NCBI RefSeq assembly: GCF_009469595.2
Contig: NZ_SSXV01000015.1
Location: 1 to 64,000 of the forward strand
From: Thauera sp. 2A1
GTDB lineage: Bacteria; Pseudomonadota; Gammaproteobacteria; Burkholderiales; Rhodocyclaceae
Direction of reading: 5' to 3'
Length of the DNA: 64,000 bases
Part shown: positions 27,018 to 35,640 of the stretch, piece by piece
Layout of the letters: each line of letters begins with the position of its first letter
Numbering within the stretch: the first letter of the stretch is position 1
Made by a program: the position numbers and the translations under genes
The notes under the pieces: generated by a model
Told to the model about the DNA's origin: nothing
The model's input: only the letters and a program-made list of their open reading frames with translations
Database searches by the model: none

Positions 27018-28175
27018 GTGGCAATTCCCTTCTTCGGCAAGAAACCACCCTCCGGTCCGCCCCCGCTGGGCGCGGGAGTGAGCGATCGCGCCGATGAACT
27101 TCCGCCGCGTACCGAGCTGTCTTCGCTGAACTTCGCCGGCGCCGATGCCGGCCATGCCCTGGCACACGTGGCGCGCCTGGTCGAAGTGCAGGAAAGCGCC
27201 ACCGGGGTGGGCGCGGCCTGCGAGGAGGCGGCGGTGCTTTACGCGAATGGCGACATCGCCGAAACCGAGCGCGTGCTCGAGGCCGTGCTCGATGACCCCG
27301 CGACGATCGCGGGTGATGGCTTGTGGCTGATGTTGCTGGACCTTTATCGCCTGACCGGGCAGAAGCAGCGTTTCGACGCTCGCGTGCTCGATTACGCCAC
27401 CCGCTTCGAGCGTTCACCGCCGCCCTGGGCCGACCTGTCGCCGCAGGCAGAGCGCCGCGTGGCGCATGCCCCGACGGTCAACCTTTCAGGCAGGCTGTCG
27501 GCGCAGGCCGCGACCCAGTTCCAGCAGATCGGCATCATCGGTCGCAAAAGCGGCACCATCCGTATCGACTTCGGCCGCGTGCGCGGCGCCGACGAGGCCG
27601 GCTGTGCGTTGATGCGCCAAACCCTGGCCGAGCTGGCGGCGGCTCGTGTGAAGGTGGCGCTGCTAAACGGCGATGCGCTTGCCGACATGCTGTCGACGCA
27701 GGTCGCCCCCGGGCGGGCCGAGGCGCGCGATGTCTGGCTGTTGCTACTCGAGCTGCTCCAGCACTGCAACGATGAGGCACGCTTCGAAGAGTTGGCGATC
27801 GACTACGCCGTCACCTTCGAGGAATCGCCACCGTCGTGGGAGGCGCGCGAGGCGAGCCGTCCGGTTGCCCAGGCCGCCGAGCCGCTGGTCGAGGTGGAGG
27901 GCGACGTGTTCCGTTTCGATGCCGATCTGGGCGGGGCATCCAACGACGCGCTGCGCAGGCTGGCCGCGTTCGCATCGGAGCGCAGCGAGGTTGTTGTCGA
28001 CTGTGCCCGCCTCAGGCGGATCGACTTCGTCTGCGCCGGCATGTTGTTCAACATTCTGTCCACCCTGCGCGCGCAAGGTAGACTGATCGCCCTGCAGAAC
28101 GTCAATGCAATGGTCGGCGCCCTGCTGCGCGTGATGGGCGTGGACCAGGTCGCCCACGTCACACTGCGCGACTGA
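27018..28175 (+). CDS. two-STAS-domain protein
   Basis: A soluble 385-residue protein whose C-terminal part is a STAS domain (EGDVFRFDADLGG, then VVVDCARLRRIDFVCAGMLFNIL), and whose middle part has a second, weaker STAS-like unit (TVNLSGRLSAQAA, then IRIDFGRVRGADEAGCALM). The start is GTG at 27018 (AIPFFGKKPPSG), with AAGGAAAG 8 bases before it; an upstream ATG lacks a site. Similar genes precede hslV in beta-proteobacteria. Neither STAS unit shows a clear phosphorylatable Ser in the usual D-S-S/T-G motif. Role unknown; possibly an anti-anti-sigma or lipid-shuttling-like (MlaB-like) protein. Confidence 0.72.
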   Translation: MAIPFFGKKPPSGPPPLGAGVSDRADELPPRTELSSLNFAGADAGHALAHVARLVEVQESATGVGAACEEAAVLYANGDIAETERVLEAVLDDPATIAGDGLWLMLLDLYRLTGQKQRFDARVLDYATRFERSPPPWADLSPQAERRVAHAPTVNLSGRLSAQAATQFQQIGIIGRKSGTIRIDFGRVRGADEAGCALMRQTLAELAAARVKVALLNGDALADMLSTQVAPGRAEARDVWLLLLELLQHCNDEARFEELAIDYAVTFEESPPSWEAREASRPVAQAAEPLVEVEGDVFRFDADLGGASNDALRRLAAFASERSEVVVDCARLRRIDFVCAGMLFNILSTLRAQGRLIALQNVNAMVGALLRVMGVDQVAHVTLRD

Positions 28176-28213
28176 GCGCGCCGCAGGGCTGCACATCCCG
28201 CAAGGAATAACTC

Positions 28214-28750
28214 ATGGAACAGTATCACGGCACCACCATCCTGTCGGTGCGGCGCGGCAACCGCGTCGCGCTCGGCGGAGACGGCCAGGTCACGCTCGGC
28301 AACATCGTCATCAAGGCTTCGGCGCGCAAGGTGCGCACGCTCTATGGTGGCAGGATCCTGGCCGGCTTTGCCGGCGGCACGGCTGACGCCTTCACGCTGT
28401 TCGAGCGCTTCGAAGCCAAGCTCGAGAAGCACCAGGGCAACCTGCTGCGCAGTGCGGTGGAACTCGCCAAGGACTGGCGTACCGACCGCATGCTGCGTCG
28501 CCTCGAAGCCATGCTGGCGGTGGCCGATCGCGACAATTCGCTGGTGATCACCGGCAATGGCGACGTGCTCGAGCCCGAACAGGGTATCGTCGCCATCGGC
28601 AGCGGCGGCGCCTACGCACAGGCGGCAGCGCGTGCGCTACTCGAAAACACCGAGCTCGAACCGAAAGAGATCGTCGCCAAATCGCTCGCGATCGCGGGCG
28701 ATCTCTGCATCTATACCAACCAGTGCCACACCATCGAGACGCTGGACTGA
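28214..28750 (+). CDS. hslV: ATP-dependent protease subunit HslV
   Basis: Proteasome-like peptidase of 178 residues. The catalytic Thr is T7 in [14 protein letters not shown], exposed after propeptide removal, and the core [22 protein letters not shown] and [17 protein letters not shown] are diagnostic. AAGGAA precedes the ATG. It forms the HslUV complex with the next gene, 21 bases downstream. Confidence 0.98.
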   Translation: MEQYHGTTILSVRRGNRVALGGDGQVTLGNIVIKASARKVRTLYGGRILAGFAGGTADAFTLFERFEAKLEKHQGNLLRSAVELAKDWRTDRMLRRLEAMLAVADRDNSLVITGNGDVLEPEQGIVAIGSGGAYAQAAARALLENTELEPKEIVAKSLAIAGDLCIYTNQCHTIETLD

Positions 28751-28771
28751 AGGCTGCTGAAGGAAACATCG

Positions 28772-30106
28772 ATGACCCAGATGACCCCGCCGGAGATCGT
28801 CTCCGAACTCGACAAGCACATCGTCGGCCAGGACAAGGCCAAGAAGGCCGTCGCCATCGCCTTGCGCAACCGTTGGCGCCGTGCGCAGGTGTCCGAGCCG
28901 CTGCGCAGCGAGATCACGCCCAAGAACATCCTGATGATCGGCCCCACCGGTGTCGGCAAGACCGAGATCGCGCGCCGCCTGGCGCGCCTGGCGAACGCGC
29001 CCTTCATCAAGATCGAGGCGACCAAGTTCACCGAGGTTGGCTATGTTGGCCGTGATGTCGACACCATCATCCGCGATCTGGTCGAGATCGCGATCAAGGA
29101 CGGCCGTGAGCGCGCGATGAAGACGGTGCGCGACCGCGCGCTGGATGCCGCCGAGGACCGCGTGCTCGACGCGCTGCTGCCCTCGGCCCGGCCGGTCGGC
29201 TTCAATGCCGAGCCGGAGCCGCAGGATTCGGCGACGCGGCAGAAATTCCGCAAGAAGCTGCGCGAGGGCGAACTCGACGACAAGGAGATCGAGCTCGAGG
29301 TCGCGGCGCCGTCCATGCAGGCCGAGATCTTCGCCCCACCGGGCATGGAGGAGCTCACCCAGCAGATTCAGGGCATGTTCCAGAACCTGGGCGGCGGCAA
29401 GAAGAAGCAGCGCAAGCTGCAGATCCGCGAGGCGCTGAAGCTGCTCGCCGACGAGGAAGCCGCGCGCCTGATCAACGATGACGAGGTGAAGGCCGACGCG
29501 GTGCGCGCCGTGGAACAGAACGGCATCGTGTTCCTCGACGAAGTCGACAAGATCGCCGCGCGCAGCGATGCGCACGGCGCCGACGTGTCGCGCCAGGGCG
29601 TGCAGCGCGATCTGCTGCCGCTGGTCGAGGGCACGACGATCTCGACCAAGTACGGCATGATCAAGACCGATCATGTGTTGTTCATCGCCAGCGGCGCCTT
29701 CCATCTGAGCAAGCCGAGCGACCTGATCCCCGAACTGCAGGGCCGCTTCCCGATCCGTGTGGAACTGGAATCGCTGTCGGTCGACGATTTCGAGCGCATC
29801 CTCACCAGCACCGACGCCTGCCTCACGCGTCAGTACGAGGCGCTGCTCGCCACCGACGGCGTGAAGCTCGAGTTCGCGCCCGAGGGCATCCGCCGCCTGG
29901 CGGAGATCGCATTCCAGGTGAATGAGAAGACCGAGAACATCGGCGCGCGGCGGCTATATACGGTGATGGAGAAGCTGCTCGAGGAGGTGTCGTTCGAGGC
30001 CGGCCGCAGCAGCGCCGAGCTGGCGGTGCGCGTCGACGCTGCCTATGTCGACAGCCGTCTCGAAGTGTTCGCCGAGCGCGAGGATCTGGCGCGCTACGTG
30101 CTGTAA
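28772..30106 (+). CDS. hslU: ATP-dependent protease ATPase subunit HslU
   Basis: AAA+ unfoldase of 444 residues partnering HslV. Walker [10 protein letters not shown] at 57-65, the pore motif GYVGRDV near 90, Walker [12 protein letters not shown] near 252, and the conserved C-terminal YVL that inserts into HslV. The I-domain insertion (residues about 110-240) is present. Confidence 0.98.
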   Translation: MTQMTPPEIVSELDKHIVGQDKAKKAVAIALRNRWRRAQVSEPLRSEITPKNILMIGPTGVGKTEIARRLARLANAPFIKIEATKFTEVGYVGRDVDTIIRDLVEIAIKDGRERAMKTVRDRALDAAEDRVLDALLPSARPVGFNAEPEPQDSATRQKFRKKLREGELDDKEIELEVAAPSMQAEIFAPPGMEELTQQIQGMFQNLGGGKKKQRKLQIREALKLLADEEAARLINDDEVKADAVRAVEQNGIVFLDEVDKIAARSDAHGADVSRQGVQRDLLPLVEGTTISTKYGMIKTDHVLFIASGAFHLSKPSDLIPELQGRFPIRVELESLSVDDFERILTSTDACLTRQYEALLATDGVKLEFAPEGIRRLAEIAFQVNEKTENIGARRLYTVMEKLLEEVSFEAGRSSAELAVRVDAAYVDSRLEVFAEREDLARYVL

Positions 30107-30201
30107 CTCGCCCAACGCCACAATCCCGCGGGTTGCCGTTCGAAGCAGCCCCGGTTCCGGTCCGCGGCGCCCCCGCGGACCTTTCCATTTCTGGCCGCCC
30201 C

Positions 30202-31077
30202 ATGCTGATCCGCATCGTCTCCATCCTGTTCCCGCTGTTTGCGATCACCGCCCTCGGCTACTTCGTCGGCCGGCGCGTGAAGCCCGACCTGTCGCACGCC
30301 AACAAGCTCAACATGGATGTTTTCGTGCCGGCGCTGGTGTTCGGGGCGCTGGTCAGCAAGGACTTCCGCATCGGCGAGTATCTGCCGCTGCTGCTCGCGA
30401 CCTTGGTGATCATCGTGGGCTCGGGCGTGGTCGGACTGCTGGTGGCGCGGTCCGCCGGCATTGCGTCGAAGACGCTGGTGCCGCCGATGATGTTCAACAA
30501 CTGCGGCAACCTCGGCCTGCCGCTGGCGGTACTGGCTTTCGGCGATTCGGCGCTGGCACCGGCGGTGGTGATGTTCGTGGTGTCGAACGTGATCCATTTT
30601 TCCTACGGTGCGTGGCTGCTCGACCACCACACCAGGCTGACCAACGTGTGGCGCTCGCCTTCCATCCTCGCCACCATCACCGGCCTGGCGGTGGGCCTCG
30701 CCGGGATCGAGGTGTGGCCGCCGCTGCTGATGTCGATCAGGATGGTGGGCGACGTCTCGATTCCGCTGATGCTGTTCGCGCTCGGCGTGCGGCTGGCGGA
30801 TTCGCGCATCAATGCCGTCGGCTTCGGCGTGTTCGGCGCGGTGCTGCGCCCGGTGGTGGGGATGGTGCTGGCATGGGCGCTGCTGCAGCTCATCGATCTG
30901 CCGCCGCGCGAGCAGGCGCTGTTGCTGGTGTTCGGCGCGCTGCCGCCAGCGGTACTCAACTACATGTTCGCCGAGCGATACGACCAGGAGCCCGACAAGG
31001 TGGCGTCGATGGTGTTGATCGGCAACGTCGCCGCGGTGGTCTTCCTGCCGATCGCGCTGGCGATGGCGCTGAAATAG
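30202..31077 (+). CDS. AEC family transporter (auxin-efflux-carrier-like)
   Basis: A 291-residue membrane protein with about ten TMs, of the AEC/PIN-like fold. The conserved GNLGLPLAVL and a C-terminal FGALPPAVLNYMFAERYD (with the Pro-rich crossover) are typical. The ATG at 30202 is chosen since the upstream in-frame codons are Pro/Ala-rich and not membrane-like. Substrate unknown; characterised bacterial members export organic acids or similar anions. It is convergent with the HSP15 gene. Confidence 0.82.
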   Translation: MLIRIVSILFPLFAITALGYFVGRRVKPDLSHANKLNMDVFVPALVFGALVSKDFRIGEYLPLLLATLVIIVGSGVVGLLVARSAGIASKTLVPPMMFNNCGNLGLPLAVLAFGDSALAPAVVMFVVSNVIHFSYGAWLLDHHTRLTNVWRSPSILATITGLAVGLAGIEVWPPLLMSIRMVGDVSIPLMLFALGVRLADSRINAVGFGVFGAVLRPVVGMVLAWALLQLIDLPPREQALLLVFGALPPAVLNYMFAERYDQEPDKVASMVLIGNVAAVVFLPIALAMALK

Positions 31078-31086
31078 GGTGACGCT

Positions 31087-31488
31087 TCAGAAGCCGCCGA
31101 AGCGGTCGATGCGGCGGCGGTCGCGCTTGGTCGGGCGGCCGTGCAGGTCGGCTCCGGGCGTTGCCGCCAGCTTGCGCGTTTCGCGCGCAGCTTCACGCCG
31201 GGCAAGGCTGTCCTGCGTTTCCTCGTAAAGCGTCTGTGCAACGCTGGCCGGTCCGCGCTTGTCGGCGATTGCCCTGACGACGACGACGCGCACGTCTTCG
31301 TCGATCGTGATCTCGATGCGGTCGCCCGGCCTCACCTCGCGCGCCGGTTTCACTGCCATTCCATTGAGCTTGACCTTGCCGCCGTCGACCGCGTCGGTCG
31401 CGGCAGTGCGATGCTTGTAGAAACGCGCTGCCCACAGCCACTTGTCGAGTCGGGTGCGGTCGGTGTCGGGCGGTACGTGAGCGGACAT
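31087..31488 (-). CDS. hslR: heat-shock RNA-binding protein HSP15 (S4 domain)
   Basis: S4-domain RNA-binding protein of 133 residues; E. coli HSP15 rescues stalled 50S subunits carrying peptidyl-tRNA. The S4 core RLDKWLWAARFYKHRT and AVKPAREVRPGDRIEI is at about 12-62, followed by a basic tail (GRPTKRDRRRIDRFGG). Encoded downstream of cysN on the same strand. Confidence 0.93.
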   Translation of the reverse strand: MSAHVPPDTDRTRLDKWLWAARFYKHRTAATDAVDGGKVKLNGMAVKPAREVRPGDRIEITIDEDVRVVVVRAIADKRGPASVAQTLYEETQDSLARREAARETRKLAATPGADLHGRPTKRDRRRIDRFGGF

Positions 31489-31564
31489 GGCGGAGGGAAG
31501 AAAAGCGGCGCGGCCGACATTATCGACAGCGCCGCTGCGGCTCGTAAAGAAACGCTCTGACGCG

Positions 31565-32851
31565 TCAGCCGATCATGCCCGCGCCGACCGTGTTGTTGGT
31601 GCTCTCGTCGATGATGATGAAGGCGCCGGTGGCGCGGTTGGCGGCGTAGCGGTCGGCGACGATGGGCTGGGCGAGCTTGAGCGTGAGGCGGGCGATGTCG
31701 TTCATCGCCAGGCTGGTCGCCGCTTCCTGCTCCAGCGTGTTGACGTCCAGCCGGTAGTCGATCTTCGCGACCTTGGCTTTCACTTCGCGCGTGGAATGGC
31801 GCACGAGGTAGGTGCGGGCGGGCGACATCGGTGTCTCCGACAGCCAGCACACGGTGGCGTCGATCTGCTTGACCGGTTCCGGCGCCTCGGCCGATTTCAC
31901 GATCATGTCGCCGCGCGAGATGTCGATCTCGTCTTCCAGCAGCAGCGTCACCGACTGTTCGTGGATGGCACGCGGCAGTGGCGCTCCGCCAAGTTCGATG
32001 GCCTTCACCCGGCTGCTGGCGCCGGACGGCAACACGGTCACCGCGTCGCCGACGGCGATCTCGCCGGATTCCACCCGGCCCATGAAGCCGCGGTAGTCGT
32101 GCAGTTCCGGGTTGGCGGAGTCCTGCGGACGGCACACGAACTGCACCGGGAAGCGGAAATCCTCGGCCTGTTCGGTGTGGGCGGCGGGGACGCTCTCGAG
32201 GATCTCGAGCAGCGTCGGGCCGTCGTACCAGCCGAGGCGGTCGCCGCGGTCGACGATCATGTCGCCGTTGAGCGCGGACAGCGGGATGAAACGGACGTCC
32301 TTGATGCCGAGTCTGGCAGCGAATTCGAGATATTCGGCCTTGATGCGCTCGAACACCGCCTGGTCGTAGTCGACCAGGTCCATCTTGTTGACCGCGACCA
32401 GGAGGTGGGGGATGCCGACCAGGCTGGCGAGGTAGGAGTGGCGCCGGGTCTGGGTCAGCACGCCCTTGCGTGCATCGATGAGGATGATGGCGAGGTTGGC
32501 GGTGGACGCGGCGGTGACCATGTTGCGGGTGTACTGCTCGTGGCCCGGGGCATCGGCGATGATGTATTTGCGCCGGCCGGTGGAGAAGTAGCGATAGGCG
32601 ACATCGATGGTGATGCCTTGCTCGCGCTCGGCCTGCAGGCCGTCGGTGAGCAGCGACAGGTCGACTGCGCTCATGCCGCGCTTGGCGGAGGTCTTCTCGA
32701 TGGCGTTGAGGGTGTCGGCGAGGATTGTCTTGGTGTCGAACAGCAGGCGGCCGATCAGGGTGCTCTTGCCGTCATCGACACTGCCGCAGGTCAGAAAGCG
32801 CAGCAGGCCGTTGTCGATCTCGGGCAGGTGTTCAAGGGCGGACATGGTCAT
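31565..32851 (-). CDS. cysN: sulfate adenylyltransferase subunit 1 (GTPase)
   Basis: GTP-hydrolysing subunit of ATP sulfurylase, 428 residues. GTPase motifs: SVDDGKSTLIG near 24-34, DAPGHEQYTRN near 104, NKMDLVD near 158. It has no APS-kinase (CysC) extension, consistent with direct reduction of APS by the APS-type CysH encoded nearby. It is separated from cysD by about 400 bases with a long inverted repeat instead of the usual short spacer. A second ATG at 32845 is possible. Confidence 0.96.
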   Translation of the reverse strand: MTMSALEHLPEIDNGLLRFLTCGSVDDGKSTLIGRLLFDTKTILADTLNAIEKTSAKRGMSAVDLSLLTDGLQAEREQGITIDVAYRYFSTGRRKYIIADAPGHEQYTRNMVTAASTANLAIILIDARKGVLTQTRRHSYLASLVGIPHLLVAVNKMDLVDYDQAVFERIKAEYLEFAARLGIKDVRFIPLSALNGDMIVDRGDRLGWYDGPTLLEILESVPAAHTEQAEDFRFPVQFVCRPQDSANPELHDYRGFMGRVESGEIAVGDAVTVLPSGASSRVKAIELGGAPLPRAIHEQSVTLLLEDEIDISRGDMIVKSAEAPEPVKQIDATVCWLSETPMSPARTYLVRHSTREVKAKVAKIDYRLDVNTLEQEAATSLAMNDIARLTLKLAQPIVADRYAANRATGAFIIIDESTNNTVGAGMIG

Positions 32852-33257
32852 GATTCCTTCAATCTTTCTCTAAATCAGGTGCTGGCTTCGTTGGGGGCGC
32901 TTCTTGCTCATGGCGTGTGCTGCTAATCCGCCGGGGCCGCACGGGGTATTCGCTCTGCCGGCTGCGGAACTCGCCTTCGCTGCGCTCGGCTCAGACAGTC
33001 CTCGCCGGCGCCGCAAACACCCCGCACGACCCCGGCTCACGGCATCGCGCCGGGATGGTTGGAGCGTGTCGGAGCCATGTTTACGGGGCGGTCCATGTCT
33101 TTTCCAAGTACTGGCACACTGGTTCCGGCAGCGTGCGGAGTATTCGTGGAGAGGGCGAGGACTGTCTGAGCCCGAAGGGCGAGTTCCGCAGCCCTCGGAG
33201 CGAACACTCCGTGCGCTGCCTCGAGCACGAACCATCGAGCCCCTCCGGAAAAAACTT
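32852..33257. other. 405-base gap in the cysD-cysN pair
   Basis: This gap contains the inverted-repeat element (32939-33214) and short flanks. Frames crossing it are phases of the repeat, including a minus-strand run-on into cysD; none has a gene-like product. Confidence 0.65.
32939..33214. repeat. long inverted-repeat element between cysD and cysN
   Basis: Arms at about 32939-33030 and 33131-33214 are imperfect reverse complements. The best part pairs GCTGCGGAACTCGCC with TCAGACAGTCCTCGCC on the left against GGCGAGGACTGTCTGA and GGCGAGTTCCGCAGC on the right; outer parts (GCACGGGGTATTCGCTC and GAGCGAACACTCCGTGC) pair too. About 100 bases of unique sequence lie inside. There is no transposase frame. 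A related shorter element is at 49811-49915. Probably a non-autonomous dispersed repeat (MITE- or REP-like). Confidence 0.7.
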
Positions 33258-34172
33258 TCAGAAATACCCTTCCTTCTTCCGCTGCTCCATCGACGCCTCG
33301 GAGGTCTGGTCGTCCATCCGCGTCGCCCCGCGCTCGGTGATCGTGGTGGTCGCGGTTTCGGCCAGGATCTTCTCCACCGTGTCGGCATCCGACTCCACCG
33401 GCGCCGTGCAGGTGATGTCGCCCACGGTGCGGAAGCGCACCAGCACGTCCTCGACCACGTCGCCATCCTTCGCCGGCGTCAGCTCGGTCACCGGCTGCAG
33501 CAGGCCGTTCTTGCGCACCACCGGGCGGGTGTGGGCGAAATAGATCGACGGCAGCTCGAGCTGCTCGCGCTGGATGTACTGCCACACGTCCAGCTCGGTC
33601 CAGTTGCTGATCGGGAAGGCACGGATGTTCTCGCCCTTGTGGCTGCGCGCGTTGTACAGGTTCCACAGTTCCGGCCGCTGGTTCTTCGGATCCCACTGGC
33701 CGAACTCGTCGCGGAAACTCATGATCCGCTCCTTCGCCCGCGCCTTCTCCTCGTCGCGGCGGGCGCCGCCGATGCAGGCGTCGAAGCCGAACTCCTCGAT
33801 CGCTTCCAGCAGCGTCACCGACTGGTGCTTGTTGCGGCTCTCCATCGGGTGCTTCAGCACCACCGTGCCGCGCACCATCGAATCCTCTACCGAGCGCACG
33901 ATCAGCCGCTCGCCCAGCTCGGCGGCGCGCTTGTCGCGGAAATCGGTCACTTCCTTGTAGTTGTGACCGGTATCGATGTGCATCAGCGGGAAGGGGAAGC
34001 GGCCCGGGCGGAAGGCCTTCTCGGCCAGGCGCAGCAGGCAGATCGAATCCTTGCCGCCGGAAAACAGCAGCACCGGATTGGCGCACTGACCGGCGACTTC
34101 GCGCAGGATGTGGATGGCTTCGGCTTCGAGCCAGTCGAGGTGGGACAGCGTCTGTTTGGTCAGGGTGGACAT
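33258..34172 (-). CDS. cysD: sulfate adenylyltransferase subunit 2
   Basis: Adenylyl-transferring subunit of ATP sulfurylase, 304 residues; makes APS from sulfate and ATP. The PP-loop SGGKDS is at 38-43, with LMHIDTGHNYKEV and a C-terminal QRKKEGYF typical of CysD. It follows the small ORF by 8 bases. Confidence 0.97.
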   Translation of the reverse strand: MSTLTKQTLSHLDWLEAEAIHILREVAGQCANPVLLFSGGKDSICLLRLAEKAFRPGRFPFPLMHIDTGHNYKEVTDFRDKRAAELGERLIVRSVEDSMVRGTVVLKHPMESRNKHQSVTLLEAIEEFGFDACIGGARRDEEKARAKERIMSFRDEFGQWDPKNQRPELWNLYNARSHKGENIRAFPISNWTELDVWQYIQREQLELPSIYFAHTRPVVRKNGLLQPVTELTPAKDGDVVEDVLVRFRTVGDITCTAPVESDADTVEKILAETATTTITERGATRMDDQTSEASMEQRKKEGYF

Positions 34173-34180
34173 GATTCTGT

Positions 34181-34315
34181 TCAGCGTTTCGTAGGTGTCG
34201 CGGCGCGGAAGGCGCGCAGTGCCGCGCGCAGGCCGGCAAGCAGGGCCTCAAGGCGCTGCCGCAGGCCAGGCTGGGCGTTGCCAGGGGCGCGGTTGGTCGG
34301 GGACAGGACTTTCAT
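34181..34315 (-). CDS. small ORF between cysH and cysD (44 aa)
   Basis: A 44-codon frame starting 3 bases after the cysH stop and ending 8 bases before the cysD ATG, so it exactly fills the gap between the two genes. The product (MKVLSPTNRAPGNA, then a helical GLRQRLEALLAGLRAALRAF) would be a basic amphipathic helix. No family recognised. The tight fit argues for translation, but it might only be a spacer. Confidence 0.4.
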   Translation of the reverse strand: MKVLSPTNRAPGNAQPGLRQRLEALLAGLRAALRAFRAATPTKR

Positions 34316-34318
34316 GGC

Positions 34319-35089
34319 TCAGCGCTCGCTCACATGCAGACCGCATTCCTTGGTGGTCGGGTCTTCCCACCACCAGCGGCCAGCGCGCACGTCCTCGCCG
34401 ACGGCGATCGCGCGGGTGCAGGGCGCGCAGCCGATGCTCGGGTAGAACTGGTCGTGCAGCGCGTTGTAGGGGACCTCGTGCAGGCGGATGTAGGCCCACA
34501 CCTCGGCTTCGCTCCAGTCCAGCAGCGGGTTCAGCTTCTCCAGGCCGTTGCCCTCGTCGAACTCACGCGTGGCCATGGCGGTACGGGTCACCGACTGCGC
34601 GGCACGCAGACCGGTGATCCACGCCTTCTTGCCGGCCAGCGCGCGGCGCAGCGGCTCCATCTTGCGCACGCCGCAGCAGCCCTTGCGCAGCTCCACCGAG
34701 TCGTAGAAGGCGTTGATGCCGTGGGTCCGTACGAACTGCTCCACCGCGCCGGCATCCGGGAAGTAGATCTTCAGCTTCACGCCGTAGCGCTTCTCGACTT
34801 CGCCGATCAAGGAGTAGGTTTCGGCCGGCAGGCGGCCGGTGTCGAGCGAAAAGATCTCGATCGGCAGCTTGGCCTGCAAGATCAGGTCGGTCAGCACCAT
34901 GTCCTCGGCGCCGAAGCTGTTGGCGAAGGTGAGCTCGCCGGCGGTGCCGAATTCGGCCACCGCTTCACGGAGGAAGGCGCGTGCGGCGTCGGCCTTGGCC
35001 GCGACGGCGGCACGCAGCGCTTCAGTCAGTTCCGGACGCGTGGCGGGATTGGCCGGCGCCGGGCGCAACAGGGAGACGCTGGCGTTCAT
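34319..35089 (-). CDS. cysH: adenylyl-sulfate (APS) reductase, CysH family
   Basis: Assimilatory reductase of 256 residues producing sulfite. It has both cysteine pairs of the [4Fe-4S] APS-reductase type (KGCCGVRK and GCAPC) plus the catalytic Cys in ECGLH at the C-terminus. E. coli-type PAPS reductases lack the first pairs, so this enzyme most likely uses APS directly, in keeping with no CysC domain on CysN. The start overlaps the DUF934 stop (ATGA). Confidence 0.93.
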   Translation of the reverse strand: MNASVSLLRPAPANPATRPELTEALRAAVAAKADAARAFLREAVAEFGTAGELTFANSFGAEDMVLTDLILQAKLPIEIFSLDTGRLPAETYSLIGEVEKRYGVKLKIYFPDAGAVEQFVRTHGINAFYDSVELRKGCCGVRKMEPLRRALAGKKAWITGLRAAQSVTRTAMATREFDEGNGLEKLNPLLDWSEAEVWAYIRLHEVPYNALHDQFYPSIGCAPCTRAIAVGEDVRAGRWWWEDPTTKECGLHVSER

Positions 35090-35640
35090 GCCTGCACCTG
35101 CTGGTCGGTGCCACGGTCGACGCGACGGAACAGCGGCAGCGGATCCTTCACCGAACTCTGGTAGGGCTGGGTGAAGTCCTCGATGCTGGCGACTGCCGCC
35201 TCGAGCTGTTCGTCGGTATAGCGGCCGGTGGGCGGCTCCAGCGAGTCGAAGCCGCAGCGGGTCATGTAGTTGAACTGGTCACGCAGCACGAAGCCGATCG
35301 CGCGCAACTCGCCGCGATAGCCATAGCGGCTGCGCAGCAGGGTGGCGGCGGAATAGCTGCGGCCGTCGGTGAACTTCGGGAACTGCAGGGCGATGACCTG
35401 CAGGTCTGCCAGGTCGTCGGCCAGCGCCGCAACGTCCTCGCCCGCGGCGAGCCACACGCCGAGTTCGCCGCTCTGGGCGCGCGAAAGGAGCTCGTCACGG
35501 CGCGCCTGCCACACGGCAAGCGGCACCAGCACCTGCCCGGCAGGCACGGCGATGTCGGCGGGCGCCTCGCCTTCAGCGAGCGTCACGGTCAGGCGAGCGT
35601 CGGCGACGATGCGGCCGTTCTTGATGATCTTGTCAGACAT
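35086..35640 (-). CDS. DUF934 family protein
   Basis: A 184-residue protein of the DUF934 family, regularly encoded between cysI and cysH in proteobacteria. Recognisable segments are LQFPKFTDGRSYSAATLLR and GYRGELRAIGFVLRDQFNYM. It overlaps cysI by 8 bases and cysH by 4, so translation is coupled. Role unproven; proposed as a sulfite-reductase accessory. It has a Cys in TRCGFDS but no cluster motif. Confidence 0.88.
   Translation of the reverse strand: MSDKIIKNGRIVADARLTVTLAEGEAPADIAVPAGQVLVPLAVWQARRDELLSRAQSGELGVWLAAGEDVAALADDLADLQVIALQFPKFTDGRSYSAATLLRSRYGYRGELRAIGFVLRDQFNYMTRCGFDSLEPPTGRYTDEQLEAAVASIEDFTQPYQSSVKDPLPLFRRVDRGTDQQVQA

Noticed and set aside
32870..33466. Minus-strand open frame through the repeat between cysD and cysN.
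   Set aside because: Most of it is repeat sequence and antiphase cysD; no recognisable product.
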